Source of the DNA: Candidatus Polarisedimenticolaceae bacterium
GTDB taxonomy: Bacteria; Acidobacteriota; Polarisedimenticolia; Polarisedimenticolales; DASRJG01
Length of the DNA stretch: 64,000 nucleotides
Reading direction: 5' to 3'
Assembly: GCA_036376135.1 (NCBI GenBank)
Contig: DASVAW010000159.1
Span: 22,386 to 86,385 of the forward strand
Below the pieces are notes generated by a model. That model did no database searches, had not been told where the DNA came from, and saw only the letters and a list, made by a program, of their open reading frames with translations. Shown here piece by piece: positions 17,209 through 26,218 of this stretch (positions are counted from its first letter, which is position 1; each line of letters opens with the position of its first letter). The translations under genes were made by a program, and so were the position numbers.

Positions 17209-18057
17209 TTGAGCGGCACGTTGCACGTGGTGGCCACCCCGATCGGGAATCTGGACGATCTGTCCCCCAGGGCCGTCGAGACCCTGCGGCGGTGCGCGAA
17301 GGTCGCCTGCGAGGACACGCGCCGCACCGGCGGCCTCCTGGCGCGGTTCGGCGTGGAGACGCCGATGCTCTCCCTGCACAAGTTCAACGAGGCGGAGCGC
17401 ATCGAAGCGATCCTCGGGCTGCTCGCGGAAGGGCGGGAGGTGGCGCTGGTCTCCGACGGCGGCACGCCGGGAATCTCGGATCCCGGTGCGTGGCTCGTGC
17501 GCGCCGCGATCGAAGCCGGACACCGCGTCTCGCCGGTCCCCGGCCCCTCCGCCGTCGCCGCGCTCCTCTCCGCGGCGGGCCTTCCCGCCGACCGCTACGT
17601 CTTCGACGGGTTCCTCCCCCCCCGGGAAGGGGAGCGCCGGCGCCGGCTCCGCGAGTTGCGAGCGGAAACGCGAACGGTCGTGGTGTTCGAAGCGCCCCAC
17701 CGCCTCCGCGACGCGCTTCGCGACGTCGCGGAGGTCTTCGGTGGACGAACGATCGTCCTCGGGCGGGAGCTGACGAAGATCCACGAGACGATCCTGCGGG
17801 CGAGCGCGTCCGAGCTTCTGGCGAGGCTGGGGGACGGCGACATCCTCGGGGAGGTCGTCCTCGCGATCGCGGGCCACGAGGTGCTCGGCGACGGCCCTTC
17901 GGGCGAGGACGAATCGGCCGCCCGGATCCGTGCCGTCTGGTCCGCCGCGTGCGCCGCGACGGCCGACCGTCGTGCGTCGCTGAAGGCGGCCGCGAAGGAA
18001 CTCGGGCTCAAGCGCGCCGAACTGCAGCGCCGGCTCGCCGAGCTCGGCGAGCGCTGA
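17209..18057 (+). CDS. rsmI: 16S rRNA 2'-O-methyltransferase RsmI
   Basis: A 282-residue SAM-dependent tetrapyrrole-methylase-fold protein. The start 'VVATPIGNLDDLSPRAVETL', the C-E-D-T-R-R-T-G-G-L-L motif and 'VSDGGTPGISDPGAWLVR' are diagnostic. RsmI methylates the ribose of C1402 in the decoding centre. The start is TTG at 17209 with CCGGAGG at 17198-17204. It ends 8 bases from the convergent ricT stop, with a perfect palindrome covering both stops. Confidence 0.95.
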   Translation: MSGTLHVVATPIGNLDDLSPRAVETLRRCAKVACEDTRRTGGLLARFGVETPMLSLHKFNEAERIEAILGLLAEGREVALVSDGGTPGISDPGAWLVRAAIEAGHRVSPVPGPSAVAALLSAAGLPADRYVFDGFLPPREGERRRRLRELRAETRTVVVFEAPHRLRDALRDVAEVFGGRTIVLGRELTKIHETILRASASELLARLGDGDILGEVVLAIAGHEVLGDGPSGEDESAARIRAVWSAACAATADRRASLKAAAKELGLKRAELQRRLAELGER

Positions 18058-18069
18058 CCGCGCGGTCAG
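18034..18069. terminator. paired palindromes at convergent rsmI/ricT ends
   Basis: CTCGCCGAG/CTCGGCGAG (18034-18051) is an 18-bp perfect palindrome in the last codons of rsmI. CTGACCGCGCGGTCAG (18054-18069) is a 16-bp perfect palindrome containing both stop codons. Neither has a U tract, so simple rho-independent termination is not assured. Confidence 0.4.
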
Positions 18070-18800
18070 GACACGACGGGGAGCCCGTCGGGAGGTCCGC
18101 CCTCGGGGGTGGGGCCGTTTTTGATCGAACACCCGGAGCAGCCGCTTCCCTTCTTGGCGGGGCGGGCGTCCGGGTCGTACTCGTACTTCAGACAACACAT
18201 CAGGCGCCCGCACATCCCGGAGATCTTGGACGGATTGAGCGAGAGGCCCTGCGACTTCGCCATCTTGATCGAGATGGGGTCGAACTTCTTGAGGAACGAG
18301 GAGCAGCACAGGGAGTGGCCGCAGGGACCCATCCCGCCGCGCATCCCGGCGTCCTCGCGGTCGCCGATCTGCCGCAGCTCGACCCGGGTGTGGAATCTCG
18401 CGGCAAGGTCGCGGACGAGATCGCGGAAGTCCACGCGCCCCTCGGCGGTGAAATGGAACGTGAGCTTGCGCCCGTCGAGCTGCTGCTCGACCTTTCCCAG
18501 CTTCATGGCGAGGCGGCGCTCGGCGATCCGCTCGCGGCAATACGCCGTCGCATCGCGCTCGGCGATCGATTTGCGTGAGAAGGCCTCTTCGTCCTCGACG
18601 GTCGCGCGCCGCAGCAGGCGCGGAAGGCGGGCGCCCGGCGCATAGTGGGGATTGGCGAGCACGGGGGCGACGACCGTCCCGAATTCGACCGTCCCCTCGT
18701 GGTCGACGAGGCAGGACTCCCCCACCTCGAGCTCGTGACCGGCGGGATCGCACGGCCGCGGCCGGACCGACGAAGCGAGGCGGACCGTGATGACATCCAT
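18066..18800 (-). CDS. ricT: PSP1/RicT (YaaT)-family protein
   Basis: A 244-residue protein with the PSP1 C-terminal domain. The Cys cluster is conserved: C-G-H-S-L-C-C and C-G-R-L-M-C-C, spaced by about 30 residues, plus a C-terminal C-S-G-C. In Bacillus subtilis RicT joins RicA and RicF in an Fe-S-bearing complex that stimulates RNA processing by RNase Y and phosphorelay events. RicA/RicF are not seen nearby, as is usual outside Firmicutes. Divergent from smpB with about 70 bases between starts. Confidence 0.88.
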   Translation of the reverse strand: MDVITVRLASSVRPRPCDPAGHELEVGESCLVDHEGTVEFGTVVAPVLANPHYAPGARLPRLLRRATVEDEEAFSRKSIAERDATAYCRERIAERRLAMKLGKVEQQLDGRKLTFHFTAEGRVDFRDLVRDLAARFHTRVELRQIGDREDAGMRGGMGPCGHSLCCSSFLKKFDPISIKMAKSQGLSLNPSKISGMCGRLMCCLKYEYDPDARPAKKGSGCSGCSIKNGPTPEGGPPDGLPVVS

Positions 18801-18871
18801 CGGGTGTGGCTCCGCGCGGACTATACCGCGTAGACTCCGCGATCCCGCAGCAATCACGACTCGGAGGACCG

Positions 18872-19360
18872 ATGACCGCCGCCCGGGACCGCTCGAAGGA
18901 GAAGGAGGAGCCCACCCTCGCCCGGAACCGTTCGGCCTCCCACGAGTACCACCTGCTCGACCGCTGGGAGGCCGGGATCGTGCTGAGCGGCCCGGAGGTG
19001 AAGTCGGCGCGGGCGGGACAGGTCAATCTCAAGGGGGCCTACGCCCGGGTGCGCGACGGCGAGATCTTCCTCCTGGATGCGCATTTCAGCCCCTACGAGC
19101 AGGCCCCCGCCTCGACGCTCGACCCCACGCGGGACCGCAAGCTCCTCCTGCATGCGCACGAGATCCGCAAGATCGAGAAGGCCGTCGCCGACGAGGGCAC
19201 GACCCTCGTGCCCCTGCGCCTCTACGCCAGAGGCGGGCGCATCAAGGTCGAGCTCGCGCTCGGGAGAGGGAAGAAGGGACCGGACAAGAGGGACGCGATC
19301 CGGGAGCGCGACGTCAAGCGGGAGATGGATCGGGAGCGGGGCGCCCGTCGCGTGAAGTGA
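18872..19360 (+). CDS. smpB: SsrA-binding protein SmpB
   Basis: A 162-residue protein with the SmpB OB-fold: 'NRSASHEYHLLDRWEAGIVL', G-P-E-V-K-S-A-R and 'NLKGAYARV', then the basic helical tail K-R-D-A-I-R-E-R. SmpB delivers tmRNA to stalled ribosomes for trans-translation. The ATG is preceded by CGGAGGA; the open frame upstream was rejected because it crosses the promoter area. I did not see a tmRNA gene in the window. Confidence 0.95.
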   Translation: MTAARDRSKEKEEPTLARNRSASHEYHLLDRWEAGIVLSGPEVKSARAGQVNLKGAYARVRDGEIFLLDAHFSPYEQAPASTLDPTRDRKLLLHAHEIRKIEKAVADEGTTLVPLRLYARGGRIKVELALGRGKKGPDKRDAIRERDVKREMDRERGARRVK

Positions 19361-19369
19361 CGGGCACGC

Positions 19370-20026
19370 TCAGGGCGCGACGCCCGGCTTGAGCACCAGC
19401 TGCTTCAGCTCGGCGCTGTTCCCGGCGGCGTCGGCCTGGACCAGGACCGCCGCGTTCGCGCCCTGGGTCGCGGGGATCTCGATCGACGCCTCGACCGTCC
19501 CGTCGGCGCCCGTGGCCCCGGAGAACAGCTCCTTCGGTTTCTCGCGGGTCGTCAGCAGCTTCACGACGATCTTCGCGCCCGCGACCGGCCGATCGGAGGC
19601 CTCCGCGATGACGCGGAACCGGAGGGTGGGCTTCGTGCCCTCCTCGAGCGCGGGTTGCCCCTCGATCTCGAGGCGGATCTGCTCGAGTCCGACCTCGCGC
19701 GAGAGGAAGTCGAGCACGACGTCGTCGAGGCTTCGGTTGGTGATGATGTTGTAGCCGAACGGCTTCGGCCCCTCCGGATCGAACCGGCCCGAGACGATCT
19801 CCCGGATGAGCGCCTGGTGTTGCGCCTCCATCCGCTTCTGGACCTCCGCCTCGGGAACGGTGCCGCCCCGGACCAGCTCCGCGTAGGAGTCGCGCCGCGT
19901 CGTCACGATCTCGCCGCCGGTGTACACGAGGCTCTCGATCGTCGGGTTGGACGCGCCCTTGTCCTCGGTCTGGACGTGGAAGACGCGGCCGTCGTACTGG
20001 ACGTCGGTGTTGTAGCCCGTGATCAT
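19370..20026 (-). CDS. conserved hypothetical protein with C-terminal Ig-like domain
   Basis: A 218-residue protein without a signal peptide. The N-terminal half starts 'MITGYNTDVQYDGRVFHVQ' and contains 'TEDKGASNPTIESLVYTGGE', a pattern I recall from uncharacterised proteins of Acidobacteria and Myxococcota. Residues about 125-215 look like a carboxypeptidase-regulatory or Ig-like beta sandwich ('AEASDRPVAGAKIVVKLL', 'GATGADGTVEASIEIP'). It is convergent with smpB and divergent from the ABC exporter. Function unknown. Confidence 0.7.
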   Translation of the reverse strand: MITGYNTDVQYDGRVFHVQTEDKGASNPTIESLVYTGGEIVTTRRDSYAELVRGGTVPEAEVQKRMEAQHQALIREIVSGRFDPEGPKPFGYNIITNRSLDDVVLDFLSREVGLEQIRLEIEGQPALEEGTKPTLRFRVIAEASDRPVAGAKIVVKLLTTREKPKELFSGATGADGTVEASIEIPATQGANAAVLVQADAAGNSAELKQLVLKPGVAP

Positions 20027-20140
20027 CGCGGCGAAAGGTATCGGCGCGGCGGAAGAGGTGTCAAGCGCGCGTTGGGGCCGGGAACTTCCCCGGCCGGCGG
20101 CCGTATACACTGCGCATTCGCTGCAGGAGGAGGGACTCCC

Positions 20141-21073
20141 ATGGACCACGCCGTCGCCATCCGCGACGTCGTCAAGACGTTCGGTGAGCACCGCGCCGTC
20201 GACGGGGTGTCGTTCGACATCCCCCGGGGCTCGACGTTCGGCCTGATCGGGCCCAACGGCGCCGGAAAGACGACGACGATCCGCATGATCCTGGACATCA
20301 TCCGCCCCGACTCGGGGGAGGTTCGCGTACTCGGCAAGAGCCACGGCGACGGCGTCCGCCGTCATGTGGGTTACCTCCCCGAGGAGCGCGGGCTCTACCG
20401 CAAGATGAAGGTCCTCGACATGCTCGAGTTCGCGGGGACCCTTCGCGGCGCCCGGCCCCCGGCCGCCCGGAAGGAAGCCTCCGAGTGGCTCGAGAAGCTC
20501 GAGCTCCAGGGGTGGGCGCAGAAGAAGGTCGAGGAGCTCTCGAAGGGGATGCAGCAGAAGGTGCAGTTCATCGGCGCCGTGCTCGGAAAGCCGGAGCTGC
20601 TCATCCTCGACGAGCCGTTCTCGGGGATGGACCCGGTGAACCAGAACACCTTCAAGAACGCGATCCTCGAGCTTCGGCGGTCGGGCGCGACCGTCCTGTT
20701 CTCCACCCACCAGATGGAGACCGCGGAGCGACTCTGCGACTCCATCGCGTTGATCGACAAGGGAGCGCTCGTCCTCTACGGGCCGCTCGCGGAGGTCAAG
20801 GCGGGTTTCGGCAAGAACTCGGTGCTCCTGGAGTTCGAGGGAGACGCCACCTTCCTCGGCAGGACCCCTGGAGTCTCGAGCATCGACGATTACGGCCGCT
20901 GGGTCGAGATCCGCCTCGAGACGGGGGCCGATCCCCAGGCGATCCTGCGCGCCGCCGCGGAGCGCCTGCGCATCCTGAAGTTCGAGATCGTCGCGCCGAC
21001 GCTGCACAACATCTTCATCGAGAAGGTCGGCGCGCAGAAGGACACGGTCCTCGAGAGGGTCGGCGATGCATAA
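20141..21073 (+). CDS. ABC transporter ATP-binding protein, NatA type
   Basis: A 310-residue ABC ATPase: Walker A G-P-N-G-A-G-K-T-T-T (about residue 37), signature L-S-K-G-M-Q-Q-K, Walker B L-L-I-L-D-E-P-F-S-G-M-D-P and a switch His in S-T-H-Q-M-E-T-A. A C-terminal DUF4162-like extension (about 215-310) is typical of NatA and antibiotic exporters. ATG 20141 follows GGAGGAGGG. It overlaps the permease gene by 8 bases, giving a two-gene exporter. Cargo unknown; Na+ or a drug-like compound would fit the family. Confidence 0.9.
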   Translation: MDHAVAIRDVVKTFGEHRAVDGVSFDIPRGSTFGLIGPNGAGKTTTIRMILDIIRPDSGEVRVLGKSHGDGVRRHVGYLPEERGLYRKMKVLDMLEFAGTLRGARPPAARKEASEWLEKLELQGWAQKKVEELSKGMQQKVQFIGAVLGKPELLILDEPFSGMDPVNQNTFKNAILELRRSGATVLFSTHQMETAERLCDSIALIDKGALVLYGPLAEVKAGFGKNSVLLEFEGDATFLGRTPGVSSIDDYGRWVEIRLETGADPQAILRAAAERLRILKFEIVAPTLHNIFIEKVGAQKDTVLERVGDA

Positions 21074-22340
21074 CATCCTGATGATCGTCCGCCGCGAGTA
21101 CCGCGAGCGGGTCCGCAAGCCCTCATTCTGGATCGGCACCCTCCTCTTCCCGACCCTGATGATCGGGATGATCTTCGCCCAGCTCGGGTTCGCGATGCTC
21201 GAGTCGCAGGAGACGCTGCGCATCGCCCTCGTGGACCAGACGGGCCGCCTTCACGCCGCGGCGGACCTCGCTCTGGCCGACAACAAGCTGAAGAACGGCG
21301 AGCGTCAGTACGAGCTTCTGCAGGAGTCGGTGGAGGGCGGCGCGGAAGCCGCGTTCCAGCGCTTGCGCCCCAAGGTCCTCAGCGGCGAGCTGTTCGGCGT
21401 CCTGACGGTCGGCGAGAACATCGACGCCGACGACAACGTGCACTACTACACCAAGAACGTCGGCAACGCCGACGCGACGAGGGACCTCGAACGGGCGCTG
21501 TCCCGGGCGTTGCTGGAGCTGCGCATCGAGCGAGCCTCGTTGAGCGTGACCCCGGACCAGATCGCCAAGCTCACCAAACGCGTCGAGGCCCAGACCGTGC
21601 AGGTCTCCGAGGAGGGGGAATCCAGACGAGGCTTCTTCTCGGCCTATTTTTCCACCTTCATTTTCGTTCTGCTCCTCTACATGTCGCTCCTGATCTACGG
21701 GATCATGATGCTGCAGGGCGTCCTCGAGGAGAAGTCGAGCCGCATCATGGAGGTCCTGCTCGGATCGGTTTCCCCGACCGAGCTGATGACCGGGAAGATC
21801 CTCGGGATCGGCGCCGTCGGGCTCACGCAGGTCCTCCTTTACGCGCTGACGGCGGGTGCCGCCCGCGCATGGATCCTGGCGCGCGGAGCCGGCGGCGACA
21901 TGCAGGGCTTCGTGGAGGGTTTCAGCCCCCTCAAGCTCGTCTTCTTCGTGTTGTTCTTCGTCCTGGGCTACTTCCTCTACGTCTCGCTGTTCGCGGCCAT
22001 CGGTTCCGTCTGCAACTCGATGGAGGAGGCGCAGAACCTCCAGACTCCCGTCGTGATGTGCCTCGTGATTCCGATGATCGCCACGTTCCTGCTGCTCAAG
22101 CAGCCGGACTCGACGGCGTCGATCGTGTTCTCCCTGATCCCGATGTTCACCCCGATGGTCATGTTCATGCGGATCATGGTCCTGACCCCGCCGTGGTGGC
22201 AGATCGCGCTCTCGCTCGTGCTCATGGTGGGAACGATCTGGCTGGTCTTCCGCGGCGTCGCGAAGGTCTTCCGCATCGGCGTGCTGATGTACGGGAAGCG
22301 CCCGACGATCCCGGAGATCTTCCGCTGGGCGCGAAGCTGA
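21066..22340 (+). CDS. ABC-2 type permease, NatB-like
   Basis: A 424-residue membrane protein with the NatB layout: one N-terminal helix (about 20-40), a large extracytoplasmic domain (about 45-180), then a cluster of helices (about 190-400) starting 'FFSAYFSTFIFVLLLYMSLL'. The 'EEKSSRIMEVLLGSVSP' segment after the second helix is the ABC-2 coupling region. It forms the channel for the ATPase encoded just upstream. Most of the following 260 bases are gene-free. Confidence 0.88.
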   Translation: MHNILMIVRREYRERVRKPSFWIGTLLFPTLMIGMIFAQLGFAMLESQETLRIALVDQTGRLHAAADLALADNKLKNGERQYELLQESVEGGAEAAFQRLRPKVLSGELFGVLTVGENIDADDNVHYYTKNVGNADATRDLERALSRALLELRIERASLSVTPDQIAKLTKRVEAQTVQVSEEGESRRGFFSAYFSTFIFVLLLYMSLLIYGIMMLQGVLEEKSSRIMEVLLGSVSPTELMTGKILGIGAVGLTQVLLYALTAGAARAWILARGAGGDMQGFVEGFSPLKLVFFVLFFVLGYFLYVSLFAAIGSVCNSMEEAQNLQTPVVMCLVIPMIATFLLLKQPDSTASIVFSLIPMFTPMVMFMRIMVLTPPWWQIALSLVLMVGTIWLVFRGVAKVFRIGVLMYGKRPTIPEIFRWARS

Positions 22341-22355
22341 TCGACAACGTCGGGC

Positions 22356-22414
22356 GCGGGCCGGAGCCGCCTCCTCGAAGTCTCCGGCCCGCGTCCGGCG
22401 GCTTCAGCCGCCGG
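22356..22414 (+). terminator. tandem hairpins after the NatAB operon
   Basis: GCGGGCCGGAG/CTCCGGCCCGC (22356-22366, 22382-22392; loop 15) is followed by CCGGCGGC-TTCA-GCCGCCGG (22395-22414). Both stems are perfect. No T-run follows, so factor-dependent termination or transcript stabilisation is as likely as intrinsic termination. I see no gene in 22341-22600. Confidence 0.5.
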
Positions 22415-22581
22415 CGCCGAGGGTCCCGTTCCCGCACCGGTCGGCCGGAAGCACCATGCTCCGCGCCGCGCGCCCCGGACAAGCGCAAGGGTCCGGCCAG
22501 ATCGGAAGGCGCGCCGCCGCGCTCCCGGCGCCCGAGGAGCGTCCGCCGACGGACGTGAACGGCGTCCGCGCGTACCCGCGT

Positions 22582-22590
22582 TGCTAGAAT
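22582..22590 (+). promoter_or_regulatory. extended -10 promoter of the topoisomerase gene
   Basis: TGCTAGAAT (TGn plus TAGAAT) ends 10 bases before ATG 22601. No good -35 is seen, as allowed for extended -10 promoters. The transcript would begin within a few bases of the start codon, and no Shine-Dalgarno sequence precedes it. Confidence 0.45.
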
Positions 22591-22600
22591 GCGCGACCGC

Positions 22601-24271
22601 ATGTCGACCAAAACACGCACCGTCCGCGCGCGCTCCCCGCAGGCCGCCCTTTTCGGCGGCGGCGCCGTCGCCGAGGCCCCCCTCGCGCCCGCTCCCCCTC
22701 GCCCGTCCCGAACCGCGCGCACCGCCGAGAACGCAGACTCGATGGCGGCCCGGCAGCGGGACATCTCGATCGCCGAGTTCTTCACGAAGAACCGCCACCT
22801 CCTCGGGTTCGACAACCCGCAGAAGGCGCTCCTCACGGCGGTGAAGGAGGCCGTGGACAACTCGCTCGACGCCTGCGAGGAGGCGGGGATCCTCCCCGAC
22901 CTCGACGTCGAGATCCACGAGATCAGCGAGAGCCGATACCGCATCGCGATCGAGGACAACGGCCCGGGAATCGTGCGCCAGCAGATCCCGAAGATCTTCG
23001 GCAAGCTCCTCTACGGCTCGAAGTTCCATCGCCTCAAGCAGCAGCGCGGCCAGCAGGGGATCGGGATCTCGGCCGCGGGCATGTACGGGGTGCTCACGAC
23101 CGGGAAACCCGTGCGGGTGATCTCGCGCGTCGGGAGGAACAAGCCCGCCCATCTCTTCGAGATCGCGATCGACACGCAGAAGAACGCTCCCGTTGTCCAC
23201 AAGGACGTCGAGATCGACTGGCTGAGGGAGCACGGCACGCGCGTGGAGATCGAGATCGAAGCGGTCTACAAGAAAGGCCGCCGCTCGGTCGACGACTACG
23301 TCGAGCAGACCGCGCTCGCGAACCCGCACGTGCGCCTGAAATACGTCGCCCCGAAGGAGGAGCCGCGGATCTACGACCGGGTCACGCAGGAGCTGCCGGT
23401 CGAATCGAAGGAGATCAAGCCGCATCCCTACGGGATCGAGCTCGGGATTCTCCTCAAGATGCTCAAGGAGACCGAAGGCAGGACGGTCCGCGCCGCGCTC
23501 CAGAGCGATTTCTCGCGCGTGAGCCTCTCGGTCGCCGACGAGATCTGCTCGGTTGCCGGAGTCTCCCCGGACACGAAGCCCGCGAAGCTCTCCCCCGCGC
23601 AGGTGGAGGCGGTATTCCGCTCGATCCCCAAGGTCAAGATCATGGCGCCGCCGACGGCGTGCCTCTCCCCCATCGGCGAGGACCTCCTGGAAAAGGGCCT
23701 CGCGACGCGCGTGCAGGCCGACTTCGTCACCGCGGTCACGCGGCCTCCCGCCGTCTACCGCGGGAACCCGTTCCAGGTGGAGGTCGGGCTGGCCTACGGC
23801 GGGGGGCTCCCCGGCGACGAGCTGATCGAGGTCTTCCGCTTCGCGAACCGCGTCCCGCTCCAGTACCAGCAGTCCGCCTGCGCGATCTTCAAGTCGGGCC
23901 TCGCCGTCGACTGGAAGAACTACGGCCTGCAGCAGTCGAAGGGAGCGCTCCCGACCGGCCCGATGATCCTCTTCGTGCACATCGCGTCGGTGTGGGTGCC
24001 GTTCACGTCGGAATCGAAGGAGGCGGTCGCCTCGTACCCCGAGATCGTCAAGGAGTTGCGGCTGGCGCTGATGGAGGCCGGCCGGCGCCTGGGCTCGTTC
24101 GTTCGCCATCGCCGCCGGGTCGCCGACGAGGAAAAGAAGCGCTCCTACATCGAGAAGTACATCCCGCACATCGGGGACGCGCTCCAGCAGATCCTCGGCT
24201 TCAACGACGCGCACAAGAAGCGCACGATCGAGGACCTGAAGACGATCCTCGAGCGCACGCGGAAGCTGTAG
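22601..24271 (+). CDS. top6B: DNA topoisomerase VI subunit B-like protein, no adjacent subunit A
   Basis: About 556 residues. A GHKL ATPase is clear: N-box [12 protein letters not shown] (about 83-94), D-N-G-P-G-I (about 119), and the ATP lid '[17 protein letters not shown]' (about 148-163). A helix-2-turn-helix and transducer region follow, with W-K-N-Y...K-G-A-L-P-T-G-P (about 437-452), the switch-Lys loop of topo VI B. The first 50 residues are a low-complexity Ala/Pro/Arg tail. Topo VI B normally works with Top6A (Spo11-like) in an A2B2 type IIB topoisomerase. No Top6A lies in this window. It is rare in bacteria. Confidence 0.9.
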   Translation: MSTKTRTVRARSPQAALFGGGAVAEAPLAPAPPRPSRTARTAENADSMAARQRDISIAEFFTKNRHLLGFDNPQKALLTAVKEAVDNSLDACEEAGILPDLDVEIHEISESRYRIAIEDNGPGIVRQQIPKIFGKLLYGSKFHRLKQQRGQQGIGISAAGMYGVLTTGKPVRVISRVGRNKPAHLFEIAIDTQKNAPVVHKDVEIDWLREHGTRVEIEIEAVYKKGRRSVDDYVEQTALANPHVRLKYVAPKEEPRIYDRVTQELPVESKEIKPHPYGIELGILLKMLKETEGRTVRAALQSDFSRVSLSVADEICSVAGVSPDTKPAKLSPAQVEAVFRSIPKVKIMAPPTACLSPIGEDLLEKGLATRVQADFVTAVTRPPAVYRGNPFQVEVGLAYGGGLPGDELIEVFRFANRVPLQYQQSACAIFKSGLAVDWKNYGLQQSKGALPTGPMILFVHIASVWVPFTSESKEAVASYPEIVKELRLALMEAGRRLGSFVRHRRRVADEEKKRSYIEKYIPHIGDALQQILGFNDAHKKRTIEDLKTILERTRKL

Positions 24272-24272
24272 C

Positions 24273-24297
24273 GAACGGAACGGGGGGCGTTCCGTTC
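24273..24297. terminator. bidirectional hairpin between convergent genes
   Basis: GAACGGAAC/GTTCCGTTC (24273-24281, 24289-24297) is a perfect 9-bp stem with a GGGGGGC loop, placed between the topoisomerase stop (24271) and the ABC-F stop (24296). No U tract. Confidence 0.5.
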
Positions 24298-26218
24298 ACA
24301 AGAGCCCTCCCGCCACGCGCTCCCATTCGTCGTAGAGGCGGGAGAGCTTGGACTCGACCTCGGCCTTCTCGCGCCCCACGGCCTTCGCCTTCTCCGGGCT
24401 CTCGTAGACCGCGGGATCCGTCTGGGACGCCTCGAGCTCCTTCAGGCGCGCCTCCAGCTTCGCGATCTCCCCTTCGACCGGGGCGAGCTTCGCCTCGGCG
24501 GCCTTCTTCTCGCGGTAGCGCCGGTTGCGCTCCTCCGCCTCGAGCCGCTTCGCGTCGCGCTCCGCGTCGCGGTCGCGCTTCGCGCCCCCCGCGCCGTCTT
24601 CCGCGCCCTCCGGTGCGGCCGTCGGACGTTCCAGGAAGGTGTCGTAGTCCCCGGGGTAGAGATCGATCGTCCCGTTCCCGCAGGCGGCGATCGACGTCGC
24701 GATTCGGTTGATGAAGTAGCGGTCGTGAGAGACGACCACGAGCGTGCCGCCGAACTCGTCGAGCGCCTCCTCGAGGACCTCGCGGCTGCGCAGATCGAGA
24801 TGGTTGGTCGGCTCGTCGAGGAGGAGAAGGTTCGACGGGCGGATCAGCATCTTCGCGAGCGCGACCCGCGCCTTCTCCCCCCCCGACAACACGCCGACGA
24901 GCTTGTCCACGTCGTCGCCCGAGAAGAGGAAGCGGCCGAGGATCGAGCGCAACCGGGTCCGCGTGTCCTCGGAGGCGGCCTTCTCGATCTCCTCGAGCAC
25001 CGTGGCCTTCGGGTCGAGCGCGTCGAGCTGGTGCTGCGCGTAGTACTGGGGGATGACGTTGTGACCGAGGTCCGCGATGCCGGCGTCGGGCTGCAGGCGC
25101 CCCGCGAGCAGCTTGAGGAGCGTGGACTTCCCCGCCCCGTTCGGCCCGACGAGCGCCACGCGGTCACCCCGGCGGAGCAGCAGGTTCGCGTCGCGGTAGA
25201 CCACGCGGTCGCCGAACGCCTTGGCCACCCCCTCGACGCGGACGGCGATGTCCCCCGAGCGAGGCGCGGGCGGGAATCCGAACCGGATCTGCGAGACCCC
25301 GCTCGGCGCCGCGATGCGCTCGACTTTCTCGAGCGCCTTGATCCGGGACTGCACCTGCTTGGCCTTCGAGGCCTTGTATCGGAAACGCTCGATGAAGCGC
25401 TCGACGCGTGCGATCTCCTTCGCCTGCCGCTTGGCCCCTTCCTCGAGGCGCTCCTCGCGCGCGGCGCGCTCCTCGAGATAGGCGTCGTAGTTCCCGGGCC
25501 AGTGCGTGAGCTTCCCCCGCTCGAGCTCCACGATCCCCGAGACCATCCGGTTGAGGAAGTAGCGGTCGTGGGAAACGACGACGAACGCCCCCTCGTACGT
25601 CTCGAGGAACCCCTCGAGCCAGGCGATCGCCTCGAGATCGAGGTGGTTCGTCGGCTCGTCGAGGAGGAGGAGATCGGGGCGGCCGAGCAGCAATCGGGCG
25701 AGCACGACGCGCATCCGCCACCCGCCGGACAGGCGCGCGAGCGGCTCGTGGAAGCGATCCGGAGGGACACCGAGCCCGGTGAGGATCGCCCGCGCCTTCG
25801 CTTCGACCTCGTCGCCTCCCATCGCCTCGAATCGGTGGCGCGCGTCGCCGTAGGACGCCGTCGCGCGCGCGAGATCGGGATCCCCCGGCCCGAGAGAGGC
25901 CATCCGTCGCTCGAGCGATTCGAGCTCCTCCTCGATGCGACGCAGCTCTCCGAATCCGTCGAGCACCGTGGCGAGCACGCTGCCGTCCGCGAAAGTCTCG
26001 ACCTCCTGTGGGAGATAACCGACGGTGACGGTGCCGGCCCGGTGGACCTCCCCCGCGTCGGGGGTCTCCTGACCCGCGAGGATCCGCAGCAGGGTGGTCT
26101 TTCCGGCGCCGTTGGGGCCGACGAATCCCAGGCGCGCGGCGCGCGGGATCAGCCACGTCAACCCGTCGAAGAGGACGCGGGGCCCGTGCCGTCGCTGGAT
26201 GCCGGCGAGCTGGATCAC
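24296..26218 (-). CDS. ABC-F family ATPase
   Basis: A 640-residue protein with two ABC domains and no membrane segment. Walker A motifs are G-P-N-G-A-G-K-T (about 40) and G-P-N-G-A-G-K-S (about 355); signatures are L-S-G-G-W-R-M-R and L-S-G-G-E-K-A-R. Between them lies a charged coiled linker (about 245-300) with a Y-K-A-S-K-A-K-Q-V-Q segment, the ABC-F P-site tRNA-interaction motif. A C-terminal coiled coil (about 550-640) follows, as in Uup-like members. ABC-F proteins act on the ribosome or DNA, not in transport. The GTG start overlaps the upstream stop by 4 bases. Confidence 0.9.
   Translation of the reverse strand: MIQLAGIQRRHGPRVLFDGLTWLIPRAARLGFVGPNGAGKTTLLRILAGQETPDAGEVHRAGTVTVGYLPQEVETFADGSVLATVLDGFGELRRIEEELESLERRMASLGPGDPDLARATASYGDARHRFEAMGGDEVEAKARAILTGLGVPPDRFHEPLARLSGGWRMRVVLARLLLGRPDLLLLDEPTNHLDLEAIAWLEGFLETYEGAFVVVSHDRYFLNRMVSGIVELERGKLTHWPGNYDAYLEERAAREERLEEGAKRQAKEIARVERFIERFRYKASKAKQVQSRIKALEKVERIAAPSGVSQIRFGFPPAPRSGDIAVRVEGVAKAFGDRVVYRDANLLLRRGDRVALVGPNGAGKSTLLKLLAGRLQPDAGIADLGHNVIPQYYAQHQLDALDPKATVLEEIEKAASEDTRTRLRSILGRFLFSGDDVDKLVGVLSGGEKARVALAKMLIRPSNLLLLDEPTNHLDLRSREVLEEALDEFGGTLVVVSHDRYFINRIATSIAACGNGTIDLYPGDYDTFLERPTAAPEGAEDGAGGAKRDRDAERDAKRLEAEERNRRYREKKAAEAKLAPVEGEIAKLEARLKELEASQTDPAVYESPEKAKAVGREKAEVESKLSRLYDEWERVAGGLL

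Noticed and set aside
20072..20111. TTGGGG ... GTATACACT before the ABC exporter as a promoter
   Set aside because: The -10 is fair, but the only -35-like sequence is 26 or more bases away.
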